This document shows, in pieces, positions 16,128-24,109 of a DNA stretch of 64,000 nucleotides. Both the position numbers and the translations under genes were made by a program. Source of the stretch: Pseudacidovorax intermedius (GTDB lineage: Bacteria; Pseudomonadota; Gammaproteobacteria; Burkholderiales; Burkholderiaceae_C); contig NZ_LDSL01000108.1 of the NCBI RefSeq assembly GCF_001476815.1, positions 1 through 64,000 of the forward strand, written 5' to 3'. How positions within the stretch are numbered: the first letter of the stretch is position 1; each line of letters opens with the position of its first letter. The notes under the pieces were generated by a model. The model saw only the letters and a list, made by a program, of their open reading frames with translations. It made no database searches and was not told the DNA's origin.

Positions 16128-16732
16128 CGAACGAGACGATGCAGTCCGGCGAGGCCTGCCATGCGCTGAACCACCACTATGAGGCATGCCGGCTGTTGGC
16201 CTACCCCGACCCAGCATCCCCGCTGTTCGCCGCGCTGCGCCGCGGCGGCATTGATCCGTACAACCTCCGGACCGTACCGGCGGCCTACGCGAACCTGAGC
16301 GGCGCGCCCTGGACCATCGGCTGGGGCGACACGCTCGAGGTGCGCCCGGGTTTGGTGATCACGCAGGCCGAGGCCGACGGCCGCTACGCGCGTCGCCTGG
16401 TGCGTGACTTCGAGCCGCCCGTGCGCCAGGCTGTGACGGTGCCGCTGTCGCAGTGCCAGTGGGACGCGACTGTCTCCACGGTCTACAACACCGGCCCAGG
16501 CGGGCGAGGGCGGGACGGCATCCTCTACCTGGCCGATGGCCGGCCCAGCACCTTCCTGCGCAAGCTCAACGCCGGCGACTACCAGGGCGCCGCCGACGAA
16601 CTGCCGAAGTGGGTGCGGGCGGGCGGCCAGGTGCTCAAGGGCCTGCAGCGACGCCGCCACGCCACGCGGCTGGTGTTCCTGGGCGGCGATGTGGGCGCGG
16701 CGATTGCGGCCGGCGAGCGGGCCTTTCCATGA
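16124..16732 (+). CDS. Endolysin, GH24 lysozyme
   Basis: 202 residues. The catalytic Glu is E20 in HHYEACRLLAYPDP, and Asp29 lies eight residues on, matching the E-x8-D spacing of T4-type lysozymes. The usual TIGYGHT motif appears as WTIGWGDT after an insertion of about 30 residues (PLFAALRRGGIDPYNL). It hydrolyses the glycan strands of peptidoglycan at the end of the lytic cycle. No signal peptide or SAR anchor is visible, so it needs the holin for release. It is overlapped by the spanin gene at 16729. Confidence 0.85.
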   Translation: MTNETMQSGEACHALNHHYEACRLLAYPDPASPLFAALRRGGIDPYNLRTVPAAYANLSGAPWTIGWGDTLEVRPGLVITQAEADGRYARRLVRDFEPPVRQAVTVPLSQCQWDATVSTVYNTGPGGRGRDGILYLADGRPSTFLRKLNAGDYQGAADELPKWVRAGGQVLKGLQRRRHATRLVFLGGDVGAAIAAGERAFP

Positions 16733-17247
16733 CCCGCCTGCTCGACCTGGTGCCGCGCTGGCTCCTGCTGGCGCTGCTGGCCATCGCCCTGGCCGTTGCC
16801 GGCGTGGAGCGCGCCCAGGTGCTGAAGGCCCGGGCGGACACCGCGAACGCGCAGCGCGACTATGCCGCCTTCCGGTCGACCCAGGCCGAGGCCGGCCGCC
16901 TGGCCGAGCGCGCCGCACGAGCCCAGGAAGCCACCTGGCGCACCGCATTCGAGAAGGAGGCCCGCGATGGGCAAGCACGCATCGACCTGGCCCGCGCTGA
17001 CGCTGACCGCGCTGGCGCTGCTCTTGACGGCCTGCGCCGCCAGCTCTCCGCCGTCCTCGCCGCCGAGCGTGGCACCGCCGGCGGTGCCCAGCCTGCCGCC
17101 GCAGGCCCTGCAGCCGGATCCGCCCTCGATCTGCTTGCCGACATGCTCAGCGGGGGTGGAACGGCTCTTGTCGACCTGGCGCGATTCGCTGATGCAGCCC
17201 ACGCGGCCGGGCTCACCTGCCAACGGTCAGTAGAGGCGTTGAGGTAG
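16729..17247 (+). CDS. Inner-membrane spanin Rz-like (DUF2514 type)
   Basis: 172 residues. An N-terminal membrane anchor (WLLLALLAIALAVAGVE) is followed by a long charged coiled coil (about 30-110) reaching into the periplasm, as in Rz i-spanins. The start overlaps the endolysin stop. A complete lipoprotein gene lies inside it in another frame (16967-17233). Together they would fuse inner and outer membranes at the last step of lysis. The composition and the AGSALDLLADML region resemble DUF2514 phage proteins. Confidence 0.75.
   Translation: MTRLLDLVPRWLLLALLAIALAVAGVERAQVLKARADTANAQRDYAAFRSTQAEAGRLAERAARAQEATWRTAFEKEARDGQARIDLARADADRAGAALDGLRRQLSAVLAAERGTAGGAQPAAAGPAAGSALDLLADMLSGGGTALVDLARFADAAHAAGLTCQRSVEALR
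16967..17233 (+). CDS. Outer-membrane spanin lipoprotein Rz1-like, nested in Rz
   Basis: 88 residues, encoded entirely inside the Rz-like gene in a different frame. MGKHASTW is followed by a hydrophobic signal and lipobox LLTAC, then the Pro-rich stretch (SSPPSSPPSVAPPAVPSLPP) that marks Rz1 o-spanins. The ATG at 16967 is chosen because GAGAAGGAGG lies seven bases upstream, the strongest ribosome binding site in the lysis cassette; a longer upstream frame has no such site. The lipoprotein is anchored in the outer membrane and binds the Rz C-terminus. Confidence 0.8.
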   Translation: MGKHASTWPALTLTALALLLTACAASSPPSSPPSVAPPAVPSLPPQALQPDPPSICLPTCSAGVERLLSTWRDSLMQPTRPGSPANGQ

Positions 17248-17314
17248 TATTGAGCTGCTCCGGCACCGCGCCGGACCGCGTTCTGAGTGATTCAGACGCA
17301 CAGCTGAACGCCGT

Positions 17315-17662
17315 GTGGCACAGCGCCCGATTCGTCGCCGTGATGGCGCACGGGGACCCAGGTTCAACCCTCGGAGCTCCCTCGTGACCAGACTCCAAAG
17401 ACATCGCCAAGCAGCGCTATCAGCTCAGTGCGGCCGCTGCATTTATTGCCTTCGCCCCCTCGGATCCAAAGCTACCGCTGAGCACCTGCGGGCGCGGCAA
17501 GATGGAGGAACTGACCGGCGCGAGAACATCGCAGCCGCGTGCAGCAGTTGCAATCACGGGCGGCATGCGGATCCAACTCGCGCATGCCTCACTCCTTGGG
17601 CCTACGGTTTTCTCGTGCTACTAGAGCGCCAGGCTGGGCTGCGCTCCGTAGGGCATCGTTAG
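17315..17662 (+). CDS. Small HNH endonuclease
   Basis: 115 residues from a GTG. It has CGRCIYCLRPLG (first zinc Cys pair), the catalytic region TAEHLRARQDGGTDRRENIAAAC and CSSCNHGRH (second Cys pair plus His), a complete HNH fold. The upstream part is basic. It is the last gene before the presumed prophage end. Small HNH proteins assist terminases in many phages, but those genes sit near the terminase, so here a mobile or chromosome-derived nuclease is equally possible. The exact start is uncertain (GTG at 17313 and 17315 in different frames). Confidence 0.65.
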   Translation: MAQRPIRRRDGARGPRFNPRSSLVTRLQRHRQAALSAQCGRCIYCLRPLGSKATAEHLRARQDGGTDRRENIAAACSSCNHGRHADPTRACLTPWAYGFLVLLERQAGLRSVGHR

Positions 17663-17693
17663 ACAGCCACTACAAAGGTTAGACGGCGAAGCC

Positions 17694-17733
17694 AAAGAAA
17701 ATGGCGCCACTCACTCGCGTAAGTTGGCGCCAT
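17694..17733 (-). terminator. Terminator of tRNA-Pro
   Basis: A perfect 9-bp stem (17701-17709 with 17725-17733, ATGGCGCCA/TGGCGCCAT) and 15-base loop. Read on the minus strand it is followed by TTTCTTT. It lies 15 bases beyond the tRNA 3' end and would stop the leftward tRNA transcript. Confidence 0.7.
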
Positions 17734-17747
17734 CACTGAGAAAAAAA

Positions 17748-17824
17748 TGGTCGGAACGGCGGGATTCGAACTCGCGACCCTCTGCTCCCAAAGCAGATGC
17801 GCTACCAGGCTGCGCTACGCTCCG
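17748..17824 (-). tRNA. tRNA-Pro (anticodon TGG)
   Basis: 77 bases including the encoded CCA. The acceptor stem CGGAGCG pairs with CGTTCCG (one G-T pair), the anticodon loop is CTTTGGG flanked by the CTGCT/AGCAG stem, and the T loop is GTTCGAATC. Anticodon TGG reads proline codons. Its 3' end faces the prophage, the arrangement produced when a phage integrates into the 3' part of a tRNA gene and restores it. Confidence 0.95.
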
Positions 17825-17838
17825 ACAAGCCGGCGATT

Positions 17839-18546
17839 CTAGCGCCTCTCGTACTGGCTCTTGCCGAACAGGATGTCGCGCGACTTGTCATCGGTGATCG
17901 GCTTGCGCCGGTCGGCCAGGACCTGGACGCCGCGCTGCACCGCCGGCCGTGCGGCAATGCCGTCGAACCAGGCCTTGAGGGCCGGGTAGTCGTCGAGCAC
18001 CACGCCCTGGTTCTGCCAGCTGCGCAGCCAGGGAAAGATGGCGATGTCGGCAATCGAGTAGTCGTCGCCGCCGACGAAGGCGCACTTCTCCAGCCGGCGG
18101 TCGATCACGCCATAGAGCCGCCTGGCCTCGTTGGTGTAGCGGTCGATGGCATAGGGCAGCTTCTCCGGCGCGTACATGCGGAAGTGGTGTGCCTGGCCGA
18201 GCATGGGGCCGACGCCGCCCATCTGGAACATCAGCCACTGCAGCACCTCGAAGCGCGCCCGGTCGGTCTTGGGCAGCAACTGGCCCGTCTTGCCGGCCAG
18301 GTAGACCAGGATGGCGCCTGACTCGAAGAGCGAGATCGGCTGGCCGTCCGGCCCGGCCGGGTCGGTGATCGCCGGGATCTTGTTGTTGGGGCTGATGGCC
18401 AGGAACTCGGGCGCGAACTGGTCGCCGCGGCCGATGTCCACCGCATGCGCGCGGTAGGGCAGGCCGGTCTCCTCCAGCATGATGTGCACCTTGTGGCCAT
18501 TGGGCGTGGGCCAGGTGTAGACGTCGATGGGCGCTTGGTCGGGCAT
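17839..18546 (-). CDS. Glutathione S-transferase, YghU/YfcG-like
   Basis: 235 residues. The N-terminal thioredoxin-like domain has YTWPTPNGHKVHIMLEE and the cis-Pro motif FLAISPNNKIPAI, then SLFESGAILVYLA, the glutathione gamma-glutamyl site. A helical C-terminal domain follows (GGDDYSIADIAIFPW). The TPNG/NN signature is that of Nu-class GSTs such as YghU and YfcG, which act as disulphide-bond reductases with glutathione. It stands alone just outside the prophage end, convergent with the phage genes. Its start ATG is preceded by no strong Shine-Dalgarno site. Confidence 0.9.
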   Translation of the reverse strand: MPDQAPIDVYTWPTPNGHKVHIMLEETGLPYRAHAVDIGRGDQFAPEFLAISPNNKIPAITDPAGPDGQPISLFESGAILVYLAGKTGQLLPKTDRARFEVLQWLMFQMGGVGPMLGQAHHFRMYAPEKLPYAIDRYTNEARRLYGVIDRRLEKCAFVGGDDYSIADIAIFPWLRSWQNQGVVLDDYPALKAWFDGIAARPAVQRGVQVLADRRKPITDDKSRDILFGKSQYERR

Positions 18547-18700
18547 GGTCGGGTGAGGAATGGAAAGGCGGCAGGCAGCATAGCGCCGGCGCCTCGGGCG
18601 TGCAGCGCCGTCACGCAATTGCCACGGCGCGGACACGCACCCTTCATCGGGCTGGCACAGACTGCACGGCACTCCGAATACACAGAAACGACGAGCGCCC

Positions 18701-19525
18701 ATGAAAGAACTGCCGACGCCCACCCTGGCCCTGTCCCGCCTCGGCCTGCGTGACACGCTGTGGCCCCAGCCGCCGCAACTGCCCCAGCCCACCGTGGCCG
18801 GCGGCGTGGTGGCTGCCTGGGCCCGGCACCAGGATGAAGTGCGCGAGGCGCAGCGCCTGCGCTGGCGCGTCTTCGTCGAGGAGATGGGCGCCCGCCTGCC
18901 GACCTCGCTGCCTGGCCACGATGTGGACCTGTTCGACGACTTCTGCGAGCACCTGCTGGTGCGGGCCGAGCCCGGCGGCGACGTGGTGGGCACCTACCGC
19001 GTGCTGACGCCGGCCCAGGCCCGCCGCGTGGGCGGCACCTACAGCGACACCGAATTCGACCTGACCCGCCTGCGCGGCCTGCGCGAGCGCATGGTCGAGC
19101 TCGGCCGCAGCTGCGTGCACCCGGACCATCGCCAGGGCGGCGTCATCCTCGCGCTGTGGGGCGCCCTGGCCGCCTTCATGCACCGCAACCGGCTGGACAC
19201 CATGATCGGCTGCGCCAGCATCCCCATGCTGCAGAACGGCGTGAACGGCGGCGATGCGGCGGCCAGCATCTGGCGCCAGCTGTCGGCCACGCACATGGCG
19301 CCCATCCAGTACCACGTGCAGCCGCGCCTGCCGCTGCCGGTCGAGCAGCTCGACGGCTCGCTCGACGTGGAGCCGCCCGCGCTCATCAAGGGCTACCTGC
19401 GACTGGGTGCCAAGGTGCTGGGCGCGCCGGCCTGGGACCCGGACTTCAACACCGCCGACCTGCCGATGATGATGCGCCTGGCCGACCTGCCGCCGCGCTA
19501 CCGCCGGCACTTCCTGGGCGCCTGA
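18701..19525 (+). CDS. OlsB-like GNAT N-acyltransferase
   Basis: 274 residues. The segments EAQRLRWRVFVEEMGARL, DLFDDFCEHLLVRA, VVGTYRVLTP, TEFDLTRL and MVELGRSCVHPDHRQGGVI match the OlsB/'hemolysin-like' GNAT family. OlsB transfers a 3-hydroxyacyl group from acyl carrier protein to ornithine, making lyso-ornithine lipid. Ornithine lipids replace phospholipids under phosphate limitation, and this gene lies 62 bases upstream of ppk1 in a phosphate block, which fits. The second enzyme OlsA is not adjacent. A related family makes N-acyl amino acids in PEP-CTERM systems, so the amine acceptor is not certain. Confidence 0.75.
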   Translation: MKELPTPTLALSRLGLRDTLWPQPPQLPQPTVAGGVVAAWARHQDEVREAQRLRWRVFVEEMGARLPTSLPGHDVDLFDDFCEHLLVRAEPGGDVVGTYRVLTPAQARRVGGTYSDTEFDLTRLRGLRERMVELGRSCVHPDHRQGGVILALWGALAAFMHRNRLDTMIGCASIPMLQNGVNGGDAAASIWRQLSATHMAPIQYHVQPRLPLPVEQLDGSLDVEPPALIKGYLRLGAKVLGAPAWDPDFNTADLPMMMRLADLPPRYRRHFLGA

Positions 19526-19550
19526 GAAGGCGGTGGCCGCTCTTGTGACA

Positions 19551-19568
19551 GTGTCATGAGGGCGTCAC
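19551..19568 (+). promoter_or_regulatory. PhoB box upstream of ppk1
   Basis: GTGTCAT-GAGG-GCGTCAC: two 7-mers like the CTGTCAT/CTGTCAC consensus separated by four bases. Ten bases further is GACAAT (19579-19584), a reasonable -10. In PhoB-activated promoters the box replaces the -35. Transcription would start at about 19591, beyond the upstream ATG candidate of ppk1. Confidence 0.65.
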
Positions 19569-19587
19569 ATTCAAACATGACAATCGC

Positions 19588-21762
19588 ATGACAGACTTGC
19601 CACTGCTCATCGACCCCCACGTCATGCCCTTTCCCGACGAGTCGCTGCCGGCACCCTACGCGCCGGTGGTTCCGCGCCTACTGGACCGCGACCACAGCAT
19701 CCTCGCCTTCAACCGACGCGTCCTCAACTGGGCCGAGCGGCCCGAAGTCCCGCTGGTGGAGCGGCTGCGCTACCTGTGCATCGTGTCGTCCAACCTGGAC
19801 GAGTTCTTCGAGGTGCGGGCCGAGCCCCATGTGCGCGCCTGCCTGGAAGGGCAGGGCAGCGGCCCCTACACCGCCGAGTCCTTCGATGCGCTGTCCGAGG
19901 CGGCCCACGACCTGGTGGCCCGCCAGTACGCGCTCTACAACGACGAACTGTTGCCCGCCTTCGCCGAGCACGGCATCCACGTCATCTCGCACGGCAAGCG
20001 CAACCCCGCCCAGCGCAAGTGGGTGCACGAGTACTTCGAGCGCGAGGTGCGGCCGCTGCTGATTCCGGTCGCGCTCGATCCGGCGCACCCCTTCCCGCAG
20101 GTGGCCAACAAGTCGCTCAACTTCATCGTCAAGCTCTCGGGCAAGGACGCCTTCGGCCGCGAGAACCCCATCGCCATCCTGAAGGTGCCGCGCGTGCTGC
20201 CGCGGCTGATCCGCATGCCGGCCAAGGTGTCGGACGGCAAGACGCTGGTGGTGGCCCTGTCGAGCATCGTGCGGGCCCACCTGCATGCCATGTTCCCGGG
20301 CCGCGAAGTGGGCCAGTTCTCGCAGTTCCGTGTCACGCGCCACTCCGACCTGGCGGTGGACGAGGAGGACGTCAAGAACCTGCGCACCGCCCTGCGCCAG
20401 GGCCTGCAGCACCGCAACTACGGCCAGGCCGTGCGGCTGGAGGTGTCGGCGGACTGCGACGAATCGCTGTCCAGCTTCCTGCTGGCGCAGTTCAACCTTC
20501 CGGCGGGCGCCCTCTACCGCGTGCCCGGGCCCGTGAACCTGGCGCGTTTCTCGCAGATGGTCGACCTGATCGACGAGCCGCGCTTCAAGGACCTGCGCTT
20601 CACGCCCTACCAGGCCTCCTACCCGATCAACCTGTCGCCCGGCCAGTCCTTCTTCGACCGGCTGCAGCGCAGCGACGTGCTGATCCACCAGCCCTTCGAG
20701 AGCTTCGACGGCGTCATCGAATTCCTGCGCGAGGCCGTGGCCGATCCGCAGGTGCTGGCCATCAAGCAGACCATCTACCGCACCGGCGCCGATTCGGTGC
20801 TGATGGACCTGCTGCGCGAGGCCGTGCGCCGCGGCAAGGAAGTGATGGCCGTGGTGGAGCTCAAGGCCCGCTTCGACGAAGAGGCCAACATCAACTGGGC
20901 CGAGGTGCTCGAATCCATCGGCGCGCAGGTGGTGTATGGCGTGGTGGGCCTCAAGACCCACGCCAAGATGCTGCTGGTCACTCGCCGAGAAGGCCGCCAC
21001 ATCCGGCGCTACGGCCACCTGTCCACCGGCAACTACAACCCGCGCACCGCACGGCTGTACACCGACATCAGCCACCTGACGGCCGATCCGCAGCTCACGG
21101 CCGACATGGACGCGCTCTTCGTGCACCTGGCCGGCCAGAGCCGCCTGCCCAAGCTGCAGCGGCTGTGGGTGGCGCCCTTCGACCTGCACAAGAACCTGGT
21201 GGCGCGCATCGATGCACTGGCCGATGCCGCCGGGGCCGGCAAGCCCACGCGCATCGTCGCCAAGATGAATGCGCTGACCGACGAGGCGCTCATCGCCGCG
21301 CTGCTGCAGGCCGGCCGCCAGGGCGTGAAGATCGACCTCATCGTGCGTGGCGCCTGCATGCTGCCGGCGCAGGTGCCGGGCGTGAGCGAGAACATCCGCG
21401 TGCGCTCGATCATCGGCCGCTTCCTGGAGCATTCGCGCGTCTTCTACTTCCGCGAGGACGAGGACGAGCAGCTCTACCTGTCCAGCGCCGACTGGATGAA
21501 CCGCAACATGATGCGCCGCGTGGAAGTCGCCTGGCCCGTCACCCATCCGGTGCTGCGCCAGCGCCTGATCGACGAATGCCTGGTGGCCTACCTGCACGAC
21601 GGCCGCGACGCCTGGGAGCTGGCCGCCGACGGCCGCTACGCGCGCGTGGACGGCAACCTGCATGCCGGCGAGCCCGGCGCCTCCCGCACGATCGAGGCGC
21701 ACGGCGCGCAGACCGCCCTCATGGGACGCTATGCCTTCCGCGGACGCAGCGCCGGCGGCTGA
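19588..21762 (+). CDS. ppk1: Polyphosphate kinase 1
   Basis: 724 residues. It reversibly builds polyphosphate from ATP. The N-terminal domain has the family pattern ILAFNRRVLNWAERPEVPLVERL and SSNLDEFFEVR. The phosphorylated His lies in GVVGLKTHAKMLLVTRREG and the second active-site His in RFLEHSRVFYF followed by LSSADWMNRNMMRR. Length fits (about 690-730). Two starts are possible: ATG 19588, or ATG 19624, twelve codons later; the PhoB-type promoter places the likely transcription start after 19588, favouring 19624. Downstream sixA follows after 28 bases, probably in the same transcript. Confidence 0.95.
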   Translation: MTDLPLLIDPHVMPFPDESLPAPYAPVVPRLLDRDHSILAFNRRVLNWAERPEVPLVERLRYLCIVSSNLDEFFEVRAEPHVRACLEGQGSGPYTAESFDALSEAAHDLVARQYALYNDELLPAFAEHGIHVISHGKRNPAQRKWVHEYFEREVRPLLIPVALDPAHPFPQVANKSLNFIVKLSGKDAFGRENPIAILKVPRVLPRLIRMPAKVSDGKTLVVALSSIVRAHLHAMFPGREVGQFSQFRVTRHSDLAVDEEDVKNLRTALRQGLQHRNYGQAVRLEVSADCDESLSSFLLAQFNLPAGALYRVPGPVNLARFSQMVDLIDEPRFKDLRFTPYQASYPINLSPGQSFFDRLQRSDVLIHQPFESFDGVIEFLREAVADPQVLAIKQTIYRTGADSVLMDLLREAVRRGKEVMAVVELKARFDEEANINWAEVLESIGAQVVYGVVGLKTHAKMLLVTRREGRHIRRYGHLSTGNYNPRTARLYTDISHLTADPQLTADMDALFVHLAGQSRLPKLQRLWVAPFDLHKNLVARIDALADAAGAGKPTRIVAKMNALTDEALIAALLQAGRQGVKIDLIVRGACMLPAQVPGVSENIRVRSIIGRFLEHSRVFYFREDEDEQLYLSSADWMNRNMMRRVEVAWPVTHPVLRQRLIDECLVAYLHDGRDAWELAADGRYARVDGNLHAGEPGASRTIEAHGAQTALMGRYAFRGRSAGG

Positions 21763-21790
21763 GTCCGCCCCACACGGGAAAGACAAGACC

Positions 21791-22252
21791 ATGGACCTGA
21801 TCCTGTGGCGCCATGCCGAGGCCGAAGACTGGCAGGAGGGCTGCGACGACCTGGCCCGCTCCCTCACGCCGCGCGGCGAGAAGCAGGCCAGGCGCATGGC
21901 CGCCTGGCTGGACCGCCAGCTGCCCGAAGGCACCCGCATCCTGTGCAGCCCGGCGCGGCGCTGCGAGCAGACGGTGCTGGCGCTGGGCCGCAAGTACAAG
22001 CTGCGCGAAGAGATCGCGCCGCACGCCACCGGCGACGAGGTGCTGGCCGCCGCCGGCTGGCCGCACGGCCGCTCGGTGGTGGTGCTGGTGGGCCATCAGC
22101 CCAGCCTGGGGCAGGCGGTGGCACGGCTGCTCGGCCTTCGGCAGGACAGCTGCTCGGTGCGCAAGGGCTCGGTGTGGTGGCTGCGCACCCGCGAGCGCGA
22201 TGGCGAGGTGCAGACGGTGATGGTGACGGTGCAGGCGCCGGAGCTGCTCTGA
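21791..22252 (+). CDS. sixA: SixA-type histidine phosphatase
   Basis: 153 residues. The catalytic RHA motif is at the N-terminus (LILWRHAEAED), the second conserved segment is CSPARRCEQT and the second active-site His is in VVLVGHQPSLG. These are hallmarks of the SixA branch of the histidine phosphatase superfamily, which removes phosphate from phosphohistidine in phosphorelay or phosphotransferase proteins. It follows ppk1 by 28 bases and is separated from ppx by a 35-base tandem repeat. Co-localisation with polyphosphate genes may mean a link to phosphate signalling, which is not shown here. Confidence 0.88.
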   Translation: MDLILWRHAEAEDWQEGCDDLARSLTPRGEKQARRMAAWLDRQLPEGTRILCSPARRCEQTVLALGRKYKLREEIAPHATGDEVLAAAGWPHGRSVVVLVGHQPSLGQAVARLLGLRQDSCSVRKGSVWWLRTRERDGEVQTVMVTVQAPELL

Positions 22253-22281
22253 GCTTCTTCTTGCGCCGAGGCTTCGACAGG

Positions 22282-22351
22282 CTCAGCCCGAACGGGCTGT
22301 GGTGAACCGAGTCGCCCTCAGCCCGAACGGTCGTCGGTGAACTGAGTCGCC
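22282..22351. repeat. Tandem pair of a 35-base repeat
   Basis: Two adjacent 35-base units (22282-22316 and 22317-22351) share CTCAGCCCGAACGG, then five variable bases, then GGTGAACYGAGTCGCC. The preceding AGGCTTCGACAGG extends the first unit. It lies between convergent sixA and ppx. The core is typical of dispersed intergenic repeats in Comamonadaceae genomes. Confidence 0.75.
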
Positions 22352-22372
22352 CTGCGCCGCGATGGCGGCTCG

Positions 22373-23887
22373 TCAGTCCAGATGGAGTGCCAGCTGCCAG
22401 CTGGTCTTCTGCCAGGCCAGCACTTCCTCGCGCAGGAGGTGCGCGGACTGCGGATAGCGCTCCGCCCAGTCCTGCCGGGCCCGAACGGTGAAACCGCGGG
22501 CGCCGGCGGGTGCCAGGGCCAGCACGTCCGGTTCCGGGTCGCGCCGGGCGTGGCACAGGATCACGGCCAGACGGATGGCCAGCAACTGGGCCGTGAAGGT
22601 CTCGTCGGCCATCGAGGCCTCCACCTTGCGCAGCTTGCCGCGGTGGCCCAGCACCAGCTGGCTGAGGGCGTGGGTCTCGTTGACGGCGAAGCCGGGCACG
22701 TCCACGTTGTCCAGGATGTAGGCGCCGTGCTTGTGGTAGTCGCTGTGCGAGATGTGCATGCCCACCTCGTGCAGCCGTGCGGCCCAGTGCAGCTTGCGCA
22801 GGGCGCGCTCGGCCCGGCTGCCGGCGCCGCCGCGGGCGGCCGGCGCGAGCTGGACGAAGAGGGCGGCGGCCGTGTCGGCCACGCGCCGGGCCTGTGCCGG
22901 CTCGGCGGCGAAGCGCTGGGCCAGGCGCTCGACGGTGGCATCGCGCAGGTCGGCCACGCCGTCGTCGCGCTCCAGCAGTTCGTAGAGCACGCCGTGGCGC
23001 AGTGCGCCCTGCGCCACCTGCATTTCGTCGATGGCCAGCAGGTCGAACAGCGCGCGCAGCACGCTGAGGCCGCCGCCGATCACCGGCTTTCGGTCCTCGC
23101 GCAGCCCGTCCAGCCGAAGCCGGTCGGCGCTGCCGGCCTTGAGCAGCCGCTCCTGCAGCCAGTCCAGGTCGGCGCGGGTGACCACGCCCGGCCGTCCGCC
23201 GGCGGCGGCCACGAGGTCGCCGACGGCGCCGATGGTGCCGGACGCGCCATAGGCGGTGTCCCACTGGTCGCGGGTGTAGTTGGTCAGCGCATCATCCATC
23301 ACCGCCTTGGCGGCGATCTCGGCGATGCGGAAGGCGCCCGGGGTGAACTGGCCGTCCGCGAAATGCTTCATCGACCAGGCGACGCTGCCGACGCGGTACG
23401 ACTCGGTGGTGTGCGCCTGCAGGCCCGAGCCGATGATCATTTCGGTGGAGCGGCCGCCGATGTCGACCACCAGCCGGCGTTCGCGGTCGGCCGTCTCGTT
23501 GCGCGGCAGCAGGTGGGCCACGCCCTGGTAGATCAGGCGCGCTTCCTCGCGGCCCGGAATGACGTCGATGCCGAAGCCGAGCACGGTGCGGGCGCGCAGC
23601 AGGAATTCCTCGCGGTTGCGTGCTTCGCGCAGCGTCTGCGTGGCCACCGCGCGGACCTGCGACGGCTCGAAGCCGGCCAGCCGCTCGCCGAAACGGGCCA
23701 GGGCGTCCCAGCCGCGCTGCATGGCCTCGTGCGTCAGGTTGCGGGCGCTGTCCAGGCCGTTGCCCAGGCGCACCGTCTCCTTGAAGTATTCGGACCGATG
23801 GATCTGCCCATGGTCGACGCGGCCGATTTCGAGCCGAAAACTGTTGGAGCCGAGATCGACTGCGGCCAGGCGCGTACCGTTGTGCAT
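22373..23887 (-). CDS. ppx: Exopolyphosphatase (Ppx/GppA family)
   Basis: 504 residues. The ASKHA-type N-terminal domain shows [24 protein letters not shown] and [14 protein letters not shown]; the C-terminal half is the helical HD-like extension seen in full-length Ppx ([21 protein letters not shown]). It hydrolyses the terminal phosphates of polyphosphate, opposing Ppk1. The start ATG at 23887 is preferred over a TTG nine bases upstream. It is divergent from pstS, with a PhoB-like box on its own strand at 23958-23975, so synthesis and breakdown of polyphosphate and phosphate uptake may share control. Confidence 0.93.
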   Translation of the reverse strand: MHNGTRLAAVDLGSNSFRLEIGRVDHGQIHRSEYFKETVRLGNGLDSARNLTHEAMQRGWDALARFGERLAGFEPSQVRAVATQTLREARNREEFLLRARTVLGFGIDVIPGREEARLIYQGVAHLLPRNETADRERRLVVDIGGRSTEMIIGSGLQAHTTESYRVGSVAWSMKHFADGQFTPGAFRIAEIAAKAVMDDALTNYTRDQWDTAYGASGTIGAVGDLVAAAGGRPGVVTRADLDWLQERLLKAGSADRLRLDGLREDRKPVIGGGLSVLRALFDLLAIDEMQVAQGALRHGVLYELLERDDGVADLRDATVERLAQRFAAEPAQARRVADTAAALFVQLAPAARGGAGSRAERALRKLHWAARLHEVGMHISHSDYHKHGAYILDNVDVPGFAVNETHALSQLVLGHRGKLRKVEASMADETFTAQLLAIRLAVILCHARRDPEPDVLALAPAGARGFTVRARQDWAERYPQSAHLLREEVLAWQKTSWQLALHLD

Positions 23888-23957
23888 CAGGAACAAAAGG
23901 GGGCAAGGGGCGGCCCCGATGGTAGCGGCGCCGGTCGGCAGATCGTCGTCCGGGCCT

Positions 23958-23975
23958 GTGACGAATTGATGACGG
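23958..23975 (-). promoter_or_regulatory. Putative PhoB box for ppx
   Basis: On the minus strand the sequence is CCGTCAT-CAAT-TCGTCAC, matching the two-7-mer layout with a four-base spacer at 11 of 14 consensus positions. The expected -10 (about 23942-23947) is weak (GACGAT). Confidence 0.45.
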
Positions 23976-24023
23976 TGTCACGGTGCCGCGGGCGGCGCGC
24001 AGGCCCGTTCCCTCTGAAAAGGG

Positions 24024-24041
24024 GTGTCACATGGCTGTCAC
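24024..24041 (+). promoter_or_regulatory. PhoB box upstream of pstS
   Basis: GTGTCAC-ATGG-CTGTCAC, 13 of 14 matches to the CTGTCAY repeats. TACAGT at 24052-24057 is a plausible -10, ten bases downstream, the same spacing as at ppk1. It would drive pstSCAB-phoU under phosphate starvation. Confidence 0.8.
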
Positions 24042-24109
24042 ATGGCCTTCCTACAGTCCGCCGCAGACCCCCCGGACCCGGGGAAGGTGACCCTTCGGAA
24101 AGGAAGACC

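Noticed and set aside
1-17662. CRISPR arrays or anti-CRISPR operons in the prophage
   Set aside because: No regularly spaced repeats are present in the whole window, and no helix-turn-helix Aca-type gene accompanies the cargo genes.
18608-18625. Weak PhoB-like sequence CCGTCAC-GCAA-TTGCCAC before the OlsB-like gene
   Set aside because: The second 7-mer matches at only five positions and no -10 follows at ten bases; not listed as a feature.
19678-22029. A 783-codon open frame antisense to ppk1 and sixA
   Set aside because: Composition is that of a GC-rich shadow frame (Gln/His/Val/Arg bias), and it opposes two clearly real genes. Similar long antisense frames over gpJ, the MMPL gene and the P1B ATPase were rejected for the same reason.
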